From an uncultured Porphyromonadaceae bacterium (GTDB lineage Bacteria > Bacteroidota > Bacteroidia > Bacteroidales > Muribaculaceae), in the NCBI GenBank assembly GCA_900546365.1, contig URCF01000008.1, positions 22,346 to 86,345 of the forward strand: a stretch of 64,000 nucleotides of DNA. The letters are read 5' to 3'. The position numbers and the translations under genes are program-made. Below, in pieces: positions 1 to 9,412 of this stretch (positions within the stretch are counted from its first letter, which is position 1; the number at the start of each line of letters is the position of its first letter). The notes below the pieces were generated by a model. The model saw nothing but the letters and a program-made list of their open reading frames with translations, made no database searches and was not told where the DNA came from.

Positions 1-2096
1 GCGAACACTCCCTCCCCAAAAGCTGGTGGGGCGGCGGAAAGAGTGCCCAGTATTCCGATGCGTTCCACCTCTACCCCACCGACGGCAGAGTCAACGGCCA
101 ACGCTCCAACTACCCCTACGGTGAGTGCGCCAACGGCACCCGACTCCCCAACAACGGCAATGTGCAGGCCCTCGGACGACTCGGAAACAGCACTTTCAGC
201 GGCTATTCCGGCCAGGTGTTCGAGCCCGACGACCAATACAAAGGCGACCTCGCCCGTTCCTATTTCTATATGGCCGCGTGCTACAACTCCATCATTTCGG
301 GTTGGACTTCCGGCAACGGCAACCAGTTTTTTGCCGGCAACAACTACCCGGTGTTCAAATCATGGGCGCAGGAGCTCCTCCTCAAATGGACCCGCAACGA
401 TGAGGTGAGCCAGAAAGAGATTGACCGCAACGACGCCATCTACAAACATCAGCGCAACCGCAACCCGTTTATCGACCACCCTGAGATGGCCGAGCATATA
501 TGGGGCTCCAAGCAAAACGAGCCCTGGACTGCCAACCCGGTGAAAACACCGGAAATCACCGCACCTGCCAATGGATCGGAGCTCAACATCGGCTATGCCG
601 CCGTGGGGTACCCACGCACCGTTGACCTGCGCGTCAAAGGCGTCAACCTCACCGACAATGTCACCCTCACCGCCACCGGACTCTTCTCCGTAAGCCCCAC
701 ATCTCTCACTGCCACCCAGGCCAACAACGGCGCGAACATAAGCATCTCCATTCTTGGCCAGAATGAGGGCACAGCCGAGGGGATGTTGACCATCCGCTCC
801 GGCGAAGCGGTGAGCAGAATCGACCTCACAGCCGAACTGATTGACGGGCTGCCGGTATCCATCACCAATGTCACAAGCAACGGATTCAATGTCAACTGGA
901 TCAATCTTGATGATGCGGCCACCGACTATACCGTCCACGTAAAGCAAGGCGGCGCATACGTGCCAACCTACCCCGTTAACGTATCTTCGGCTAAAGAAAC
1001 TTACCTCGCATACACACTCGACCCACTTACCACCTACACCGTTCAGGTGACCACCCCCAACGTGGAGTCGTCAATCCTCTCCGTCACCACCGCCGATGTG
1101 GTGCCGAGCATCCTGCTGCTGTTTGACGGTGACCTTGACTTCTTCACCGAACCGGGCACTCCCTCCGAACCCGCCGAGATTCTGATGGATGTGGAGAATG
1201 TGGCACAGGACATAGTGGTGAGTGTTGATGCTCCGTTCGAGCTTTCGAGCGACAAATCGGCCTGGAGCCGTTCTATAACCCTCGACCCCGAGGAAGACAG
1301 GTTCTACCTGCGCGTCAACAGTGCCGGCACCGGCGAATACTCCACCTTCATCACCTGTACTGCAGGAACATACAGCAACGATGATGCCGAGGCAACAGCC
1401 ACCGTGGCCGAAGCCACCTCGTTCATCGAGGACTGGGAGGTTGAGAACATTGGCAAGAGCGTGCCGTGCTACTCCTCCACCACCTTCCAAGGCAACGCTT
1501 GCCGCTGGGCCGTGTCCGACGCAGGGTTTGGCAACAAAGGCGAGCTCAACAGCACCATGGCCCTCCGCTTCGGCAAGGACGCCACTTCCACCCTCACCAT
1601 GGACGAGGATAAGGTGGGCGGCATCGGCACTGTGTCGTTTGAAGCCGCCAAATGGAGCAGCTCAGAAGCCACCGCCACCTTCGATTTGGAATACTCCACC
1701 AATCATGGCTCATCGTGGACCTCTGCCGCCACCATAAGCATTGACTCCTCCGATCCCGAAACAATCAGCGTGCCCGTCAACATTTCGGGCAACGCACGCA
1801 TCCGCCTGCGCCAGAGCAGCGGCAAACGATGGCTCGTGGACAACATCGCCATCTCCAACTACTCCGGCACCGGCGCCGTGATGGAGCTTGAATATCACTC
1901 CTGGGATGCTTATTGCCGCAACGGCAAACTGGTGGTCGAGAGCCGCGACAGCAACCTGCCGGTGGCTGTATATGGCATGGACGGTCTAACCTGGGTCAAC
2001 GAAACCATCGCCCCCGGCACCGCCGAATACTCCCTGCCCAAAGGGCTGTATGTGGTGGTGGGCAACGATTACACCCGCCGCGTGGTGGTAAAATGA
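1..2096 (+). CDS. Secreted endonuclease I-family nuclease with C-terminal sorting tail (5' partial)
   Basis: The reading frame is open from base 3 and has no start in the window, so the N-terminus lies to the left. The first ~130 residues resemble the endonuclease I (EndA/Bsn) family of secreted nucleases: FHLYPTDGRVNGQRSNYPYG is the beta-beta-alpha-metal type core, followed by KGDLARSYFYMAACYN and LLKWTRNDEVSQKEIDRND. After this come Ig/fibronectin-like segments (about residues 180-450) and a jelly-roll-like segment that starts near SFIEDWE. The last ~40 residues (YGMDGLTWVNE then LPKGLYVVV and RRVVVK) look like a type A T9SS sorting domain. Inferred role: export through T9SS and degradation of extracellular nucleic acid. 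The family call is firm. The middle domains are only described by fold-like appearance. Confidence 0.85.
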   Translation, partial: EHSLPKSWWGGGKSAQYSDAFHLYPTDGRVNGQRSNYPYGECANGTRLPNNGNVQALGRLGNSTFSGYSGQVFEPDDQYKGDLARSYFYMAACYNSIISGWTSGNGNQFFAGNNYPVFKSWAQELLLKWTRNDEVSQKEIDRNDAIYKHQRNRNPFIDHPEMAEHIWGSKQNEPWTANPVKTPEITAPANGSELNIGYAAVGYPRTVDLRVKGVNLTDNVTLTATGLFSVSPTSLTATQANNGANISISILGQNEGTAEGMLTIRSGEAVSRIDLTAELIDGLPVSITNVTSNGFNVNWINLDDAATDYTVHVKQGGAYVPTYPVNVSSAKETYLAYTLDPLTTYTVQVTTPNVESSILSVTTADVVPSILLLFDGDLDFFTEPGTPSEPAEILMDVENVAQDIVVSVDAPFELSSDKSAWSRSITLDPEEDRFYLRVNSAGTGEYSTFITCTAGTYSNDDAEATATVAEATSFIEDWEVENIGKSVPCYSSTTFQGNACRWAVSDAGFGNKGELNSTMALRFGKDATSTLTMDEDKVGGIGTVSFEAAKWSSSEATATFDLEYSTNHGSSWTSAATISIDSSDPETISVPVNISGNARIRLRQSSGKRWLVDNIAISNYSGTGAVMELEYHSWDAYCRNGKLVVESRDSNLPVAVYGMDGLTWVNETIAPGTAEYSLPKGLYVVVGNDYTRRVVVK

Positions 2097-2109
2097 TGTG
2101 GCGAAATGA

Positions 2110-2141
2110 TTTGCCTATATCTGTGATTCTTTGTAATTTTG
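2110..2141 (+). promoter_or_regulatory. Bacteroidetes-type promoter of pheT
   Basis: TTTG (2110-2113), a 20-base spacer and TAATTTTG (2134-2141) match the Bacteroidetes -33/-7 consensus TTTG-N19-21-TAnnTTTG. The pheT ATG follows 24 bases after the -7 box. Confidence 0.75.
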
Positions 2142-2165
2142 CGACAATAAAAAAACACCTGAAGC

Positions 2166-4637
2166 ATGAATATATCATATAACTGGCTGAAGCAATATAT
2201 CAACTTCACTCTCACTCCCGACGAACTCGCCGCCGCCCTCACTTCCATAGGGCTTGAAGTGGGCACTGTCGAAGAAGTGGAGAGCATCCGCGGTGGTCTC
2301 AAAGGACTCGTGGTAGGCCATGTGCTCACCTGCATCGAGCACCCCGACAGCGACCATCTCCATATCACCACCGTGGACCTCGGCGACGGCCAACCCACAC
2401 AGATTGTGTGCGGAGCTCCCAACGTGGCCGCCGGACAGAAGGTGATTGTGGCCACCGTCGGCACCACATTGTATGACGGTGACAAAGAATTCAAAATCAA
2501 GAAATCAAAAATCCGCGGCACCGAGAGCTTCGGCATGATTTGCGCCGAAGACGAAATAGGTGTCGGCGCTTCCCACGACGGCATTATGGTGCTTCCGGAA
2601 GACACCAAACCCGGCACACCGGCCGCCGAATATTTCGGACTCACCTCCGACTGGCTCATTGAGGTGGACCTCACACCCAACCGTGTTGATGCCGCCAGCC
2701 ATTTCGGTGTGGCACGCGACCTCCACGCATGGTTGAAGCAGCACGCCACACCGTCGCCGCTGCAGTTGCCGCAGGTGGAGACTTTCGCCGCCGACCGCAC
2801 CGACGGAGCTGTAAGCGTGGTGGTGGAAAACCCCGAGCTCTGTCCTCGCTACAGTGGCCTCACCATCCGCGGTGTGAAAGTCACAGAAAGTCCCAAATGG
2901 CTCCGTGACCGCCTCACAGCCATCGGCCAGCGTCCCATCAACGCTGTGGTCGATGTGACCAACTATATCCTCAACGGCATCGGCCAGCCCCTCCACTGCT
3001 TTGACCTCGCAAAGGTGGATGGCGAAAAAATCGTGGTGAAAACCTGCGCCCAAGGCACACCGTTCACCACACTCGACGGTGTGGAGCACCACCTTGACGA
3101 ACGCGACCTCATGATCTGCTCGGCCTCCAAGCCTATGTGCATCGCCGGAGTGTTCGGCGGACTTGACTCAGGCGTCACCATGGAGTCAACCGACATCTTC
3201 CTTGAAAGCGCCTACTTCCAGCCCACCACCGTGCGCCGCTCCGCACGCCGCCATGGATTGAGCACCGACGCCTCGTTCCGCTACGAACGCGGCACCGACC
3301 CCAACATCACCCTCTATGCACTCAAGCTCGCCGCCCTGATGATCAAGGAGATATGCGGCGGTGAAATCTGCGGCAACCCGGTGGATGTGAAAGCCAAGGA
3401 GTTTGACCCGTTCAAGGTAGAGCTCACTTACGGCTACATCAACAGCCTCATCGGCAAAGAGATACCCAAGCACACCGTCCACAGTATTCTCGAATCGCTC
3501 CAGATTGCCATCACCCCCGAATCCGACGACACCACCATGCACCTCCTCGTGCCCACCTACCGCGTGGATGTGCAGCGCCCGTGCGATGTGGTCGAGGACC
3601 TGCTCCGTATCTATGGCTACAACAATGTGGAAATATCCACCACTGTACACTCCTCATTGAGCTACAAATCGCCCACCGATATCAACTGCGAACTGCGCAC
3701 CCTCATCTCCGAGCAGCTCACCGCCTGCGGATTCAACGAGATTCTCAACAACTCCCTCACCGCAGAGGCTTATTATATCGACTCCACGATCTACCCCATC
3801 AACACCTGCGTGCGACTGCTCAACCCGCTGAGCAACGAGCTTTGCCTCATGCGCCGCACCCTCCTCTACGGTGGCCTCGAGTCGATAGCCCACAATATCA
3901 ACCGCAAGCTCCCCGACCTGCTGATGTATGAGTTTGGCAATGTGTATAAACTCAATCCGCAGGCCGAAAGCACAGCCGAAGCACCCCTCGCCCCCTACTC
4001 CGAAGAAGCACGCCTCGGCATCTGGCTCACCGGCAGTCTCCGCCCCGCATCGTGGCTCCGTCCCGCCGATGAAGCCGGCATCTACGACCTCAAGGCAGTG
4101 GTGGCCAATATCTTCACCCGCCTTGGCATCAACCCCGCCGAGCTGAAATACACCGTCGAGGCCCCCGATGAAATATTCGCCGCCTCCCTCGCCATTGCAT
4201 CCCGCTCCGGCAAGGAACTGGGACGGCTGGGCATACTCAGCAAGGGCGTCCTCAAGATGTGCGGCATCAAGCAGCCTGTGTGCTACGCCTCGCTCCGATG
4301 GGACGACCTCGTGAAAATGGCCATCAAGCACAAGGTGACCTACACACCCCTACCCAAAACCCACCCCGTGAAGCGCGACCTCGCACTCCTCATCGACAAC
4401 AATGTCACAATGGCGCAGATTGAAGCCACTGTGCGCGAGAGCGAACGCAAGCTCCTCAAAAACGTGGCCCTTTTCGATGCATACCAGGGCGACAAGCTCC
4501 CCGAAGGAAAGAAATCCTACGCCATCAGCATCACCCTCCAGGATGACGAAAAGACCCTTCAGGACAAACAGATTGAAGCCGTAATGGCCAAAATCACAAC
4601 TAACCTCACCAAAAAACTTGGTGCCCAACTTCGTTAA
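2166..4637 (+). CDS. pheT: Phenylalanine-tRNA ligase beta subunit
   Basis: This 823-residue protein is the beta chain of the alpha2-beta2 phenylalanyl-tRNA synthetase, which charges tRNA-Phe in the cytoplasm. It has the usual length and order: an N-terminal part (NISYNWLKQYI), the EMAP/tRNA-binding fold (VVGHVLTCIEHPDSDHL, QIVCGAPNVAAGQKV), the B3/B4 editing domain, the B5 domain, the degenerate catalytic core, and a C-terminal ferredoxin-like anticodon-binding domain (PKTHPVKRDLALLID). The start ATG is fixed by the MNISYNWL opening typical of the family and sits 24 bases after a clear promoter. The alpha subunit gene is not adjacent. yebC follows 44 bases downstream and may be co-transcribed. 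Confidence 0.97.
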   Translation: MNISYNWLKQYINFTLTPDELAAALTSIGLEVGTVEEVESIRGGLKGLVVGHVLTCIEHPDSDHLHITTVDLGDGQPTQIVCGAPNVAAGQKVIVATVGTTLYDGDKEFKIKKSKIRGTESFGMICAEDEIGVGASHDGIMVLPEDTKPGTPAAEYFGLTSDWLIEVDLTPNRVDAASHFGVARDLHAWLKQHATPSPLQLPQVETFAADRTDGAVSVVVENPELCPRYSGLTIRGVKVTESPKWLRDRLTAIGQRPINAVVDVTNYILNGIGQPLHCFDLAKVDGEKIVVKTCAQGTPFTTLDGVEHHLDERDLMICSASKPMCIAGVFGGLDSGVTMESTDIFLESAYFQPTTVRRSARRHGLSTDASFRYERGTDPNITLYALKLAALMIKEICGGEICGNPVDVKAKEFDPFKVELTYGYINSLIGKEIPKHTVHSILESLQIAITPESDDTTMHLLVPTYRVDVQRPCDVVEDLLRIYGYNNVEISTTVHSSLSYKSPTDINCELRTLISEQLTACGFNEILNNSLTAEAYYIDSTIYPINTCVRLLNPLSNELCLMRRTLLYGGLESIAHNINRKLPDLLMYEFGNVYKLNPQAESTAEAPLAPYSEEARLGIWLTGSLRPASWLRPADEAGIYDLKAVVANIFTRLGINPAELKYTVEAPDEIFAASLAIASRSGKELGRLGILSKGVLKMCGIKQPVCYASLRWDDLVKMAIKHKVTYTPLPKTHPVKRDLALLIDNNVTMAQIEATVRESERKLLKNVALFDAYQGDKLPEGKKSYAISITLQDDEKTLQDKQIEAVMAKITTNLTKKLGAQLR

Positions 4638-4681
4638 TCAATCTACAATAATAATTCAAAAACCAATCAAACAACTTCGAT

Positions 4682-5419
4682 ATGGGAAGAGCTTTTGAAT
4701 ACCGCAAAGCCAGAAAGCTGAAACGCTGGGGCAACATGAGCCGCACATTCACCCGCATTGGCAAAGAAATAACCATTGCCGCCAAAGCCGGTGGTCCCGA
4801 CCCAAGCACCAACCCTCGCCTACGCGCACTCATGCAGAACGCCAAGGCTGCCAATATGCCTAAGGACACTGTGGAACGCGCCATCAAGAAAGCCACCGAC
4901 AAGGATGCCGGCGACTACAAGGAAATCACCTACGAGGGATACGGCCCCTTCGGCATAGCCATTTTCGTGGAAGCTGCCACCGACAACAACACACGCACCG
5001 TGGCCAACGTGCGCTCCTACTTCACCAAGCACGGCGGCTCGCTCGGCACACAAGGCTCTCTCACTTTCCTCTTTGACCACAAAGCAGTGTTCAAAATCAA
5101 ACCCAAAGATGGCATCAGCCTCGAAGATCTCGAGCTTGAGCTCATTGACTACGGTGTGGACGAGCTGATTGACGATGTGGACGAGGAAGGAAACGAAACC
5201 ATCATGCTCTACGGCGGATTTGAGGACTACTCCTCCATACAGACCTACCTGGAGCAGAACGGCTTTGAAATCGTATCTTCCGAATTCGAGCGCATCCCCA
5301 ACGATGTGAAGGAAGTCACCGAGGAACAGCGTGCCGCCATTGAAAAACTCCTTGACAAGCTTGAGGACGACGAAGATGTGCAGAACGTGTTCCACAACAT
5401 GAAGGAAGCTGAGGAATAA
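4682..5419 (+). CDS. yebC: YebC/PmpR (TACO1) family protein
   Basis: A 245-residue protein of the YebC family. Members have been described as transcriptional regulators and, more recently, as factors that help translation of difficult peptide stretches. The opening MGRAFEYRKARKLKRWGNMS, then RIGKEITIAAKAGGPDP and NMPKDTVERAIKKA are the family signature, and YEGYGPFGIAIFVEAATDN marks the second domain. The C-terminus is acidic (KLLDKLEDDEDVQNVFHNM), as usual. It lies 44 bases after pheT without an obvious promoter of its own, and a strong terminator follows, so pheT-yebC may be one unit. Confidence 0.95.
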   Translation: MGRAFEYRKARKLKRWGNMSRTFTRIGKEITIAAKAGGPDPSTNPRLRALMQNAKAANMPKDTVERAIKKATDKDAGDYKEITYEGYGPFGIAIFVEAATDNNTRTVANVRSYFTKHGGSLGTQGSLTFLFDHKAVFKIKPKDGISLEDLELELIDYGVDELIDDVDEEGNETIMLYGGFEDYSSIQTYLEQNGFEIVSSEFERIPNDVKEVTEEQRAAIEKLLDKLEDDEDVQNVFHNMKEAEE

Positions 5420-5439
5420 TCCCTGTCAACACCTTATAC

Positions 5440-5480
5440 AAATGGAGCGATGCCCGAGGCACCGCTCCATTTTATTTTTT
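5440..5480 (+). terminator. Intrinsic terminator after yebC
   Basis: AAATGGAGCG (5440-5449) pairs perfectly with CGCTCCATTT (5463-5472) and is followed by a T-rich run on the plus strand. It lies between the convergent yebC and LRR genes and may slow transcription from both sides. Confidence 0.85.
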
Positions 5481-5494
5481 ACGCCAAGCATCTG

Positions 5495-6622
5495 TCAATA
5501 CACAATCTTGCTCACCGTGGCACCGGTACGCCGGATATAAACACCGCCCTTCACCGGATTCTGCACTTCCATCCCCTGCAGATTGTAATAAACCGGGAAT
5601 CCATTGTCAACAGACTCTCCCACCGGAGCAACGACAGATGTATAATCGCCACCTTCAAATCCGCATATATTCCTGAATTTGCCCCAGATGGGATGCATCT
5701 TGTACAGCTCCTCGCTCCCCGCCGGAACTTTCAGCACACATTGGTCATTATTGTCCGTGATATTGAACTCGGTAGCCTCTGAAAAGGTATAACTGTCAAT
5801 AAGTTCAAGATTAGTGATTTCAGGCGGAACCGTTCCCAGACACACCACTTCGCGAAATTTTGGCCCGACTTCAATCCAATATCCCTTAATTGGAATTATT
5901 AACGACAGCTCCGTCATGGCAGCAGCTCCGGCATACGTTATCTCATCAACTTCAGGAAACACCACACGGACAAGATTGTCGCCTTTTGGCACAAAACAAT
6001 CGCTGATATACATACTGTTTCTGCGCGGCAACTTTAGCTCTGTCAATGATTTGCAGCCAAACGATCTCCAAAGCAGACGCAAAGGCTCATCCGGCTCCCC
6101 CTCTTCAAATATCAAATCACATACATTGGCTCCAAACGCTGGATAACCCAATTTTGACACCCGGGGACCAATAGTGATTCTCCGGACATTCGACTCCGTA
6201 AACGCATAAGGGCCAATAGTTCTAATATTGGGCAGGTATATATTTTCCGGCAAAGTAACATAATAAAACGAGTAGCGCATGGCATGCTCCAAAGATTGAG
6301 GTATATAATCCATTACTGCGCCACTCGAGTAACCCTCAATAGTCTCAAGGCCTTCCGGCAAACAGATTTTTTGGCCTTCACGCAGCCATTCATACCCCCA
6401 GTAGCAAGTCACCGGATACTCAACATTGTTGTATTCCACTGACTCCTTGACAACAATCGTACCGGCAGAAGACTGTGCAGGATCAGCCGGAGATGTAGCG
6501 ATTGCGTAATGCTCACTCTCAAGAATATAGTACCTCACACCATCTTCTACAATATATGGCATCTCGGCCCGACACACTAACGAAGCCAACGCCAAAACAA
6601 AAACAAATGCAATTCTTTTCAT
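5495..6622 (-). CDS. Exported leucine-rich-repeat (BspA-like) surface protein
   Basis: A 375-residue protein starting at MKRIAFVFVLALASLVCRAE, a signal peptide. An ATG seven codons upstream (6643) overlaps the preceding gene and would place charged residues before the signal peptide, so 6622 is preferred. The body has BspA/LRR_5-type repeats (LPEGLETIEGYS, IRTIGPYAFTESNVRRITIGPRVS, LTELKLPRR) of the kind used in Bacteroidales surface and adhesion proteins. The C-terminus (YYNLQGMEVQNPVKGGVYIRR) resembles a short T9SS-like tail. It begins 7 bases after the C25 peptidase gene, so the two form a minus-strand operon. The target is unknown. Confidence 0.78.
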   Translation of the reverse strand: MKRIAFVFVLALASLVCRAEMPYIVEDGVRYYILESEHYAIATSPADPAQSSAGTIVVKESVEYNNVEYPVTCYWGYEWLREGQKICLPEGLETIEGYSSGAVMDYIPQSLEHAMRYSFYYVTLPENIYLPNIRTIGPYAFTESNVRRITIGPRVSKLGYPAFGANVCDLIFEEGEPDEPLRLLWRSFGCKSLTELKLPRRNSMYISDCFVPKGDNLVRVVFPEVDEITYAGAAAMTELSLIIPIKGYWIEVGPKFREVVCLGTVPPEITNLELIDSYTFSEATEFNITDNNDQCVLKVPAGSEELYKMHPIWGKFRNICGFEGGDYTSVVAPVGESVDNGFPVYYNLQGMEVQNPVKGGVYIRRTGATVSKIVY

Positions 6623-6629
6623 GACTTTC

Positions 6630-9128
6630 TTATTTTGAAACATATATTTTTAAACTTGCACGTGGAGTGCCTCCTACCATGAGATAAGCAATCATTACAC
6701 CTCCATCACATCTCATTTGTATGGTATTCTTTACATCAGTAATTGTTCTATCTAAAGGCCAGCTTGATATTGGTCTGCCAGTTAAAGGATCTACTATATA
6801 CATTTCAACAGATCCGCTGTTCGCATCAACTTTGGAAAGATAATATTCAATTTCAACGCCTCCCATTCGTGTATCTTTATACCCAAGAATAGAGGTACCT
6901 TTATTCGGTTCATCTTGAATTACACCGAAATATCTTTCACCCAAATCAATATAAGGCACATCTTTAGATGAATACACGACTACATCAACATATTTTGCGC
7001 CCCCATTTTCCGCTGTAAAATAGGATGCCTCATTCCCATAATATAAATTGCTTTTATTACTTATTGGATCATAAAAAGCGATATAAGCATTTCCATCATG
7101 AATATAAACATTTGTACCCTGATTACCACGATTTACTTCTATGCCATCCAACACTTGTGGATATTCTGCATAATAATACATTGATGGATCTCCAAAGAGA
7201 TGATATATGTATTTACAATAAAGCATCGTTTTGGATTTTTCTGACGGATTTGTATATCTCATACCTTTCAATGCAAAATCAAGTGTCATACCTAATTGTC
7301 TGAATGGACCATCAATCTTAAGATTTGATGCATCAATATAAAAACTATTGCTTAATCCTGAACTGTTACCAATACTACCAGTAAGAGAAAAGGACGGTTT
7401 GTGCCAAATTGCATTGATCAACAGAGACGCAAATTTTTCTTGATATCCGAAAAAACCATAACTTGTAGCAGCAAACGCCGCCATTGAACCACCATTTCGT
7501 TTTGTCAAAAAATCCCGCACTAAACACGGATATTTGCTATGATTCCCACTAAGACAACAAATACTGAGAAGCAACGGAAGCTTTTCGTAATTATTCATTT
7601 TTCTTATTTCAGTGGTCTCAAAAGCTTCGTTGTTTCCATATCCCCACGCTCCATAACCTCCATGACCAACAAACATCAAATAGGATATACCTGAGTTTAC
7701 TGAATTAACCACACTATCGGGAGTTGCATTCCATTTGAATCGATCATACTTCAATTCATTCGAGAATGGAGCGGATTTAGTATACCAGTTATTCCACGCT
7801 GACGGCCAATATTTTAAATTTTCAGTATTCAATGTATAAAATCTATCAATATTAAAATCGTAGTATTTCGTCAAATAGTCCCTTACATCCTCACACGTTC
7901 TCACAAATATTCCATCCTCCATACCATCATGTTCATCATGTACACCGTCCTCAAAAAATGAGAAATGTGAACCTCTACCATAGAAGTTTTCATCAGTTGG
8001 AGGAGATTGCTCATACCAAATTGTTTTATCTATAATTGTTTGCAAATCGTAAACATTATTAACAGGCCAACGACCGCGATATAATTCAGGATATGTATCT
8101 GAATCACCATCCATACATGTATATGAGAAATCAGAAAGACAAAAATCGCCATCAGGCATACCTGCGATTGGATAAACAGTCGCACTATCAGCCGGGACAA
8201 TACTGTGATCTCCCACTATCAGTAAGTATAAATTCTCCTTATTTTTAGTGTATTCATTCCTTATTCTTTCTTTGACTTTATCAGCACTCCAATTCTCATC
8301 ATATAGCTCTACTACATTATATCCCATACGTTTTTTCCACAGCACAAATTCTTGCAATGTTTCCTTAAACCCGGGTATGGACAGAATCAAATATCCATTA
8401 CTAACACTCTTGCTACTGCCCGGCTCTCTAATACGCATTTGGGAATTTGCTTCTCCAAGATACAATTCATGAGAACAGTTAGGATTAAGCATTGACTTGG
8501 GTTCGAAGTAAATATCAGAAATTGAACAATTTGAGCCATAACTGATTTTAAATTTCAAATCCGTATAGACCCTTACGACCTTGTTCATATAATCATATTT
8601 AACAGGATTTATCTCCACTTCAATTATTTTTTGCTCTCTATATACTTGCATTGGTAGCAAACTACATTCTCTATCCGGCCAAAACCCTGAGTAAGGTTGA
8701 ATCGGATTGACATTTGAGATAGAATATTTTACCGTATCGCACAATAATCGTGGAACACGAGCAGGAGCAACTGATAATTCGCAATCAACGAAATCGGATG
8801 AAAGCAATGTAATGGTGGGGGAGGATAAAGCAGGTGCAATAAAGGAAGATATATAACATGGCAATGATGGATATCCAGACATTGATTGTGTAGAAAATCC
8901 CGGAACAGATATATGAAAACTACCAGGATATAAATTGTCTTCACTGACAATAATGTTATTAATTTTGTAGGAACAAACTATCCCATCGTTCACATACTCA
9001 ATAGAATATTCTGGAACCGACACCGCACTGTCTGTAAGTTCAGTTCCACCACTCAAGTTAATGACTTTTAATGCATTAGCCTGAAACGCTACGCAAACAA
9101 CAAAAACAAAAAATGCAAGTTTTTTCAT
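6630..9128 (-). CDS. Gingipain-like C25 family cysteine peptidase, secreted
   Basis: An 832-residue exported protein starting at MKKLAFFVFVVCVAFQANA (signal peptide). An ATG 7 codons upstream is a less likely start. Residues ~20-235 look like a gingipain-type propeptide (VPGFSTQSMSGYPSLPCYIS). The catalytic region begins near YLILSIPGFKETLQEF and LYLLIVGDHSIVP. His489 in MFVGHGGYGAWGYG and Cys524 or Cys525 in LLLSICCLSGNH fit the C25 His-Cys dyad. The C-terminus (GGVMIAYLMVGG, ASLKIYVSK) resembles a T9SS tail. The gene is strikingly AT-rich: I count 18 G/C in 60 bases at 7021-7080 and 22 at 8281-8340, against 36 at 2221-2280 in pheT. This suggests transfer or a different history. Its substrate is unknown. 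Confidence 0.85.
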   Translation of the reverse strand: MKKLAFFVFVVCVAFQANALKVINLSGGTELTDSAVSVPEYSIEYVNDGIVCSYKINNIIVSEDNLYPGSFHISVPGFSTQSMSGYPSLPCYISSFIAPALSSPTITLLSSDFVDCELSVAPARVPRLLCDTVKYSISNVNPIQPYSGFWPDRECSLLPMQVYREQKIIEVEINPVKYDYMNKVVRVYTDLKFKISYGSNCSISDIYFEPKSMLNPNCSHELYLGEANSQMRIREPGSSKSVSNGYLILSIPGFKETLQEFVLWKKRMGYNVVELYDENWSADKVKERIRNEYTKNKENLYLLIVGDHSIVPADSATVYPIAGMPDGDFCLSDFSYTCMDGDSDTYPELYRGRWPVNNVYDLQTIIDKTIWYEQSPPTDENFYGRGSHFSFFEDGVHDEHDGMEDGIFVRTCEDVRDYLTKYYDFNIDRFYTLNTENLKYWPSAWNNWYTKSAPFSNELKYDRFKWNATPDSVVNSVNSGISYLMFVGHGGYGAWGYGNNEAFETTEIRKMNNYEKLPLLLSICCLSGNHSKYPCLVRDFLTKRNGGSMAAFAATSYGFFGYQEKFASLLINAIWHKPSFSLTGSIGNSSGLSNSFYIDASNLKIDGPFRQLGMTLDFALKGMRYTNPSEKSKTMLYCKYIYHLFGDPSMYYYAEYPQVLDGIEVNRGNQGTNVYIHDGNAYIAFYDPISNKSNLYYGNEASYFTAENGGAKYVDVVVYSSKDVPYIDLGERYFGVIQDEPNKGTSILGYKDTRMGGVEIEYYLSKVDANSGSVEMYIVDPLTGRPISSWPLDRTITDVKNTIQMRCDGGVMIAYLMVGGTPRASLKIYVSK

Positions 9129-9412
9129 AAGAGAGGTATTTAGATTCAAGTTAAGTGCCGTAATATTACTAAATTACCATAAATTTCACAATAATTAAAT
9201 GTATAGAATCTATCACTTTTTCATTTTTTTAACCACCAGCCATTGAAAAGCCTCTTGAATTTTACACTTATTAACCTACAAGGAGGGTTCTAAATCAAAC
9301 TCTTAATTCCTTGGATATGGGGTGTTGTACGGAAACGGACATTGCAAAACTTGTAACCATCTGATTTTCAGCAGGGGTTGACAAGACTCAATTTTTATAG
9401 TTATTTTGGGGC
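9129..9412. other. AT-rich intergenic region between divergent C25 and exporter genes
   Basis: 284 bases that must hold both divergent promoters. No full TTTG/TAnnTTTG pair is evident. A weak element, TTATTTTG at 9401-9408, precedes the adaptor ATG by 4 bases. An AAGGAGGG stretch near 9290 is not followed by a usable reading frame. No other gene is seen. Confidence 0.5.

Noticed and set aside
360..947. Long antisense reading frame over the nuclease gene
   Set aside because: It lies wholly opposite a frame with clear endonuclease homology and has the Gly/His/Val-rich look of shadow frames in GC-rich DNA. Many similar frames elsewhere were dropped for the same reason.
9289..9330. AAGGAGGG Shine-Dalgarno-like sequence with a 14-codon frame near 9317
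   Set aside because: The spacing is too long, the frame is tiny and has no leader-peptide features; Bacteroidetes rarely rely on such sites.
9331..9345. Possible sigma-54 promoter before the exporter operon
   Set aside because: GG and GC are present, but the spacing is 11 bases rather than 10, and the operon regulator lacks the AAA+ domain needed for sigma-54.
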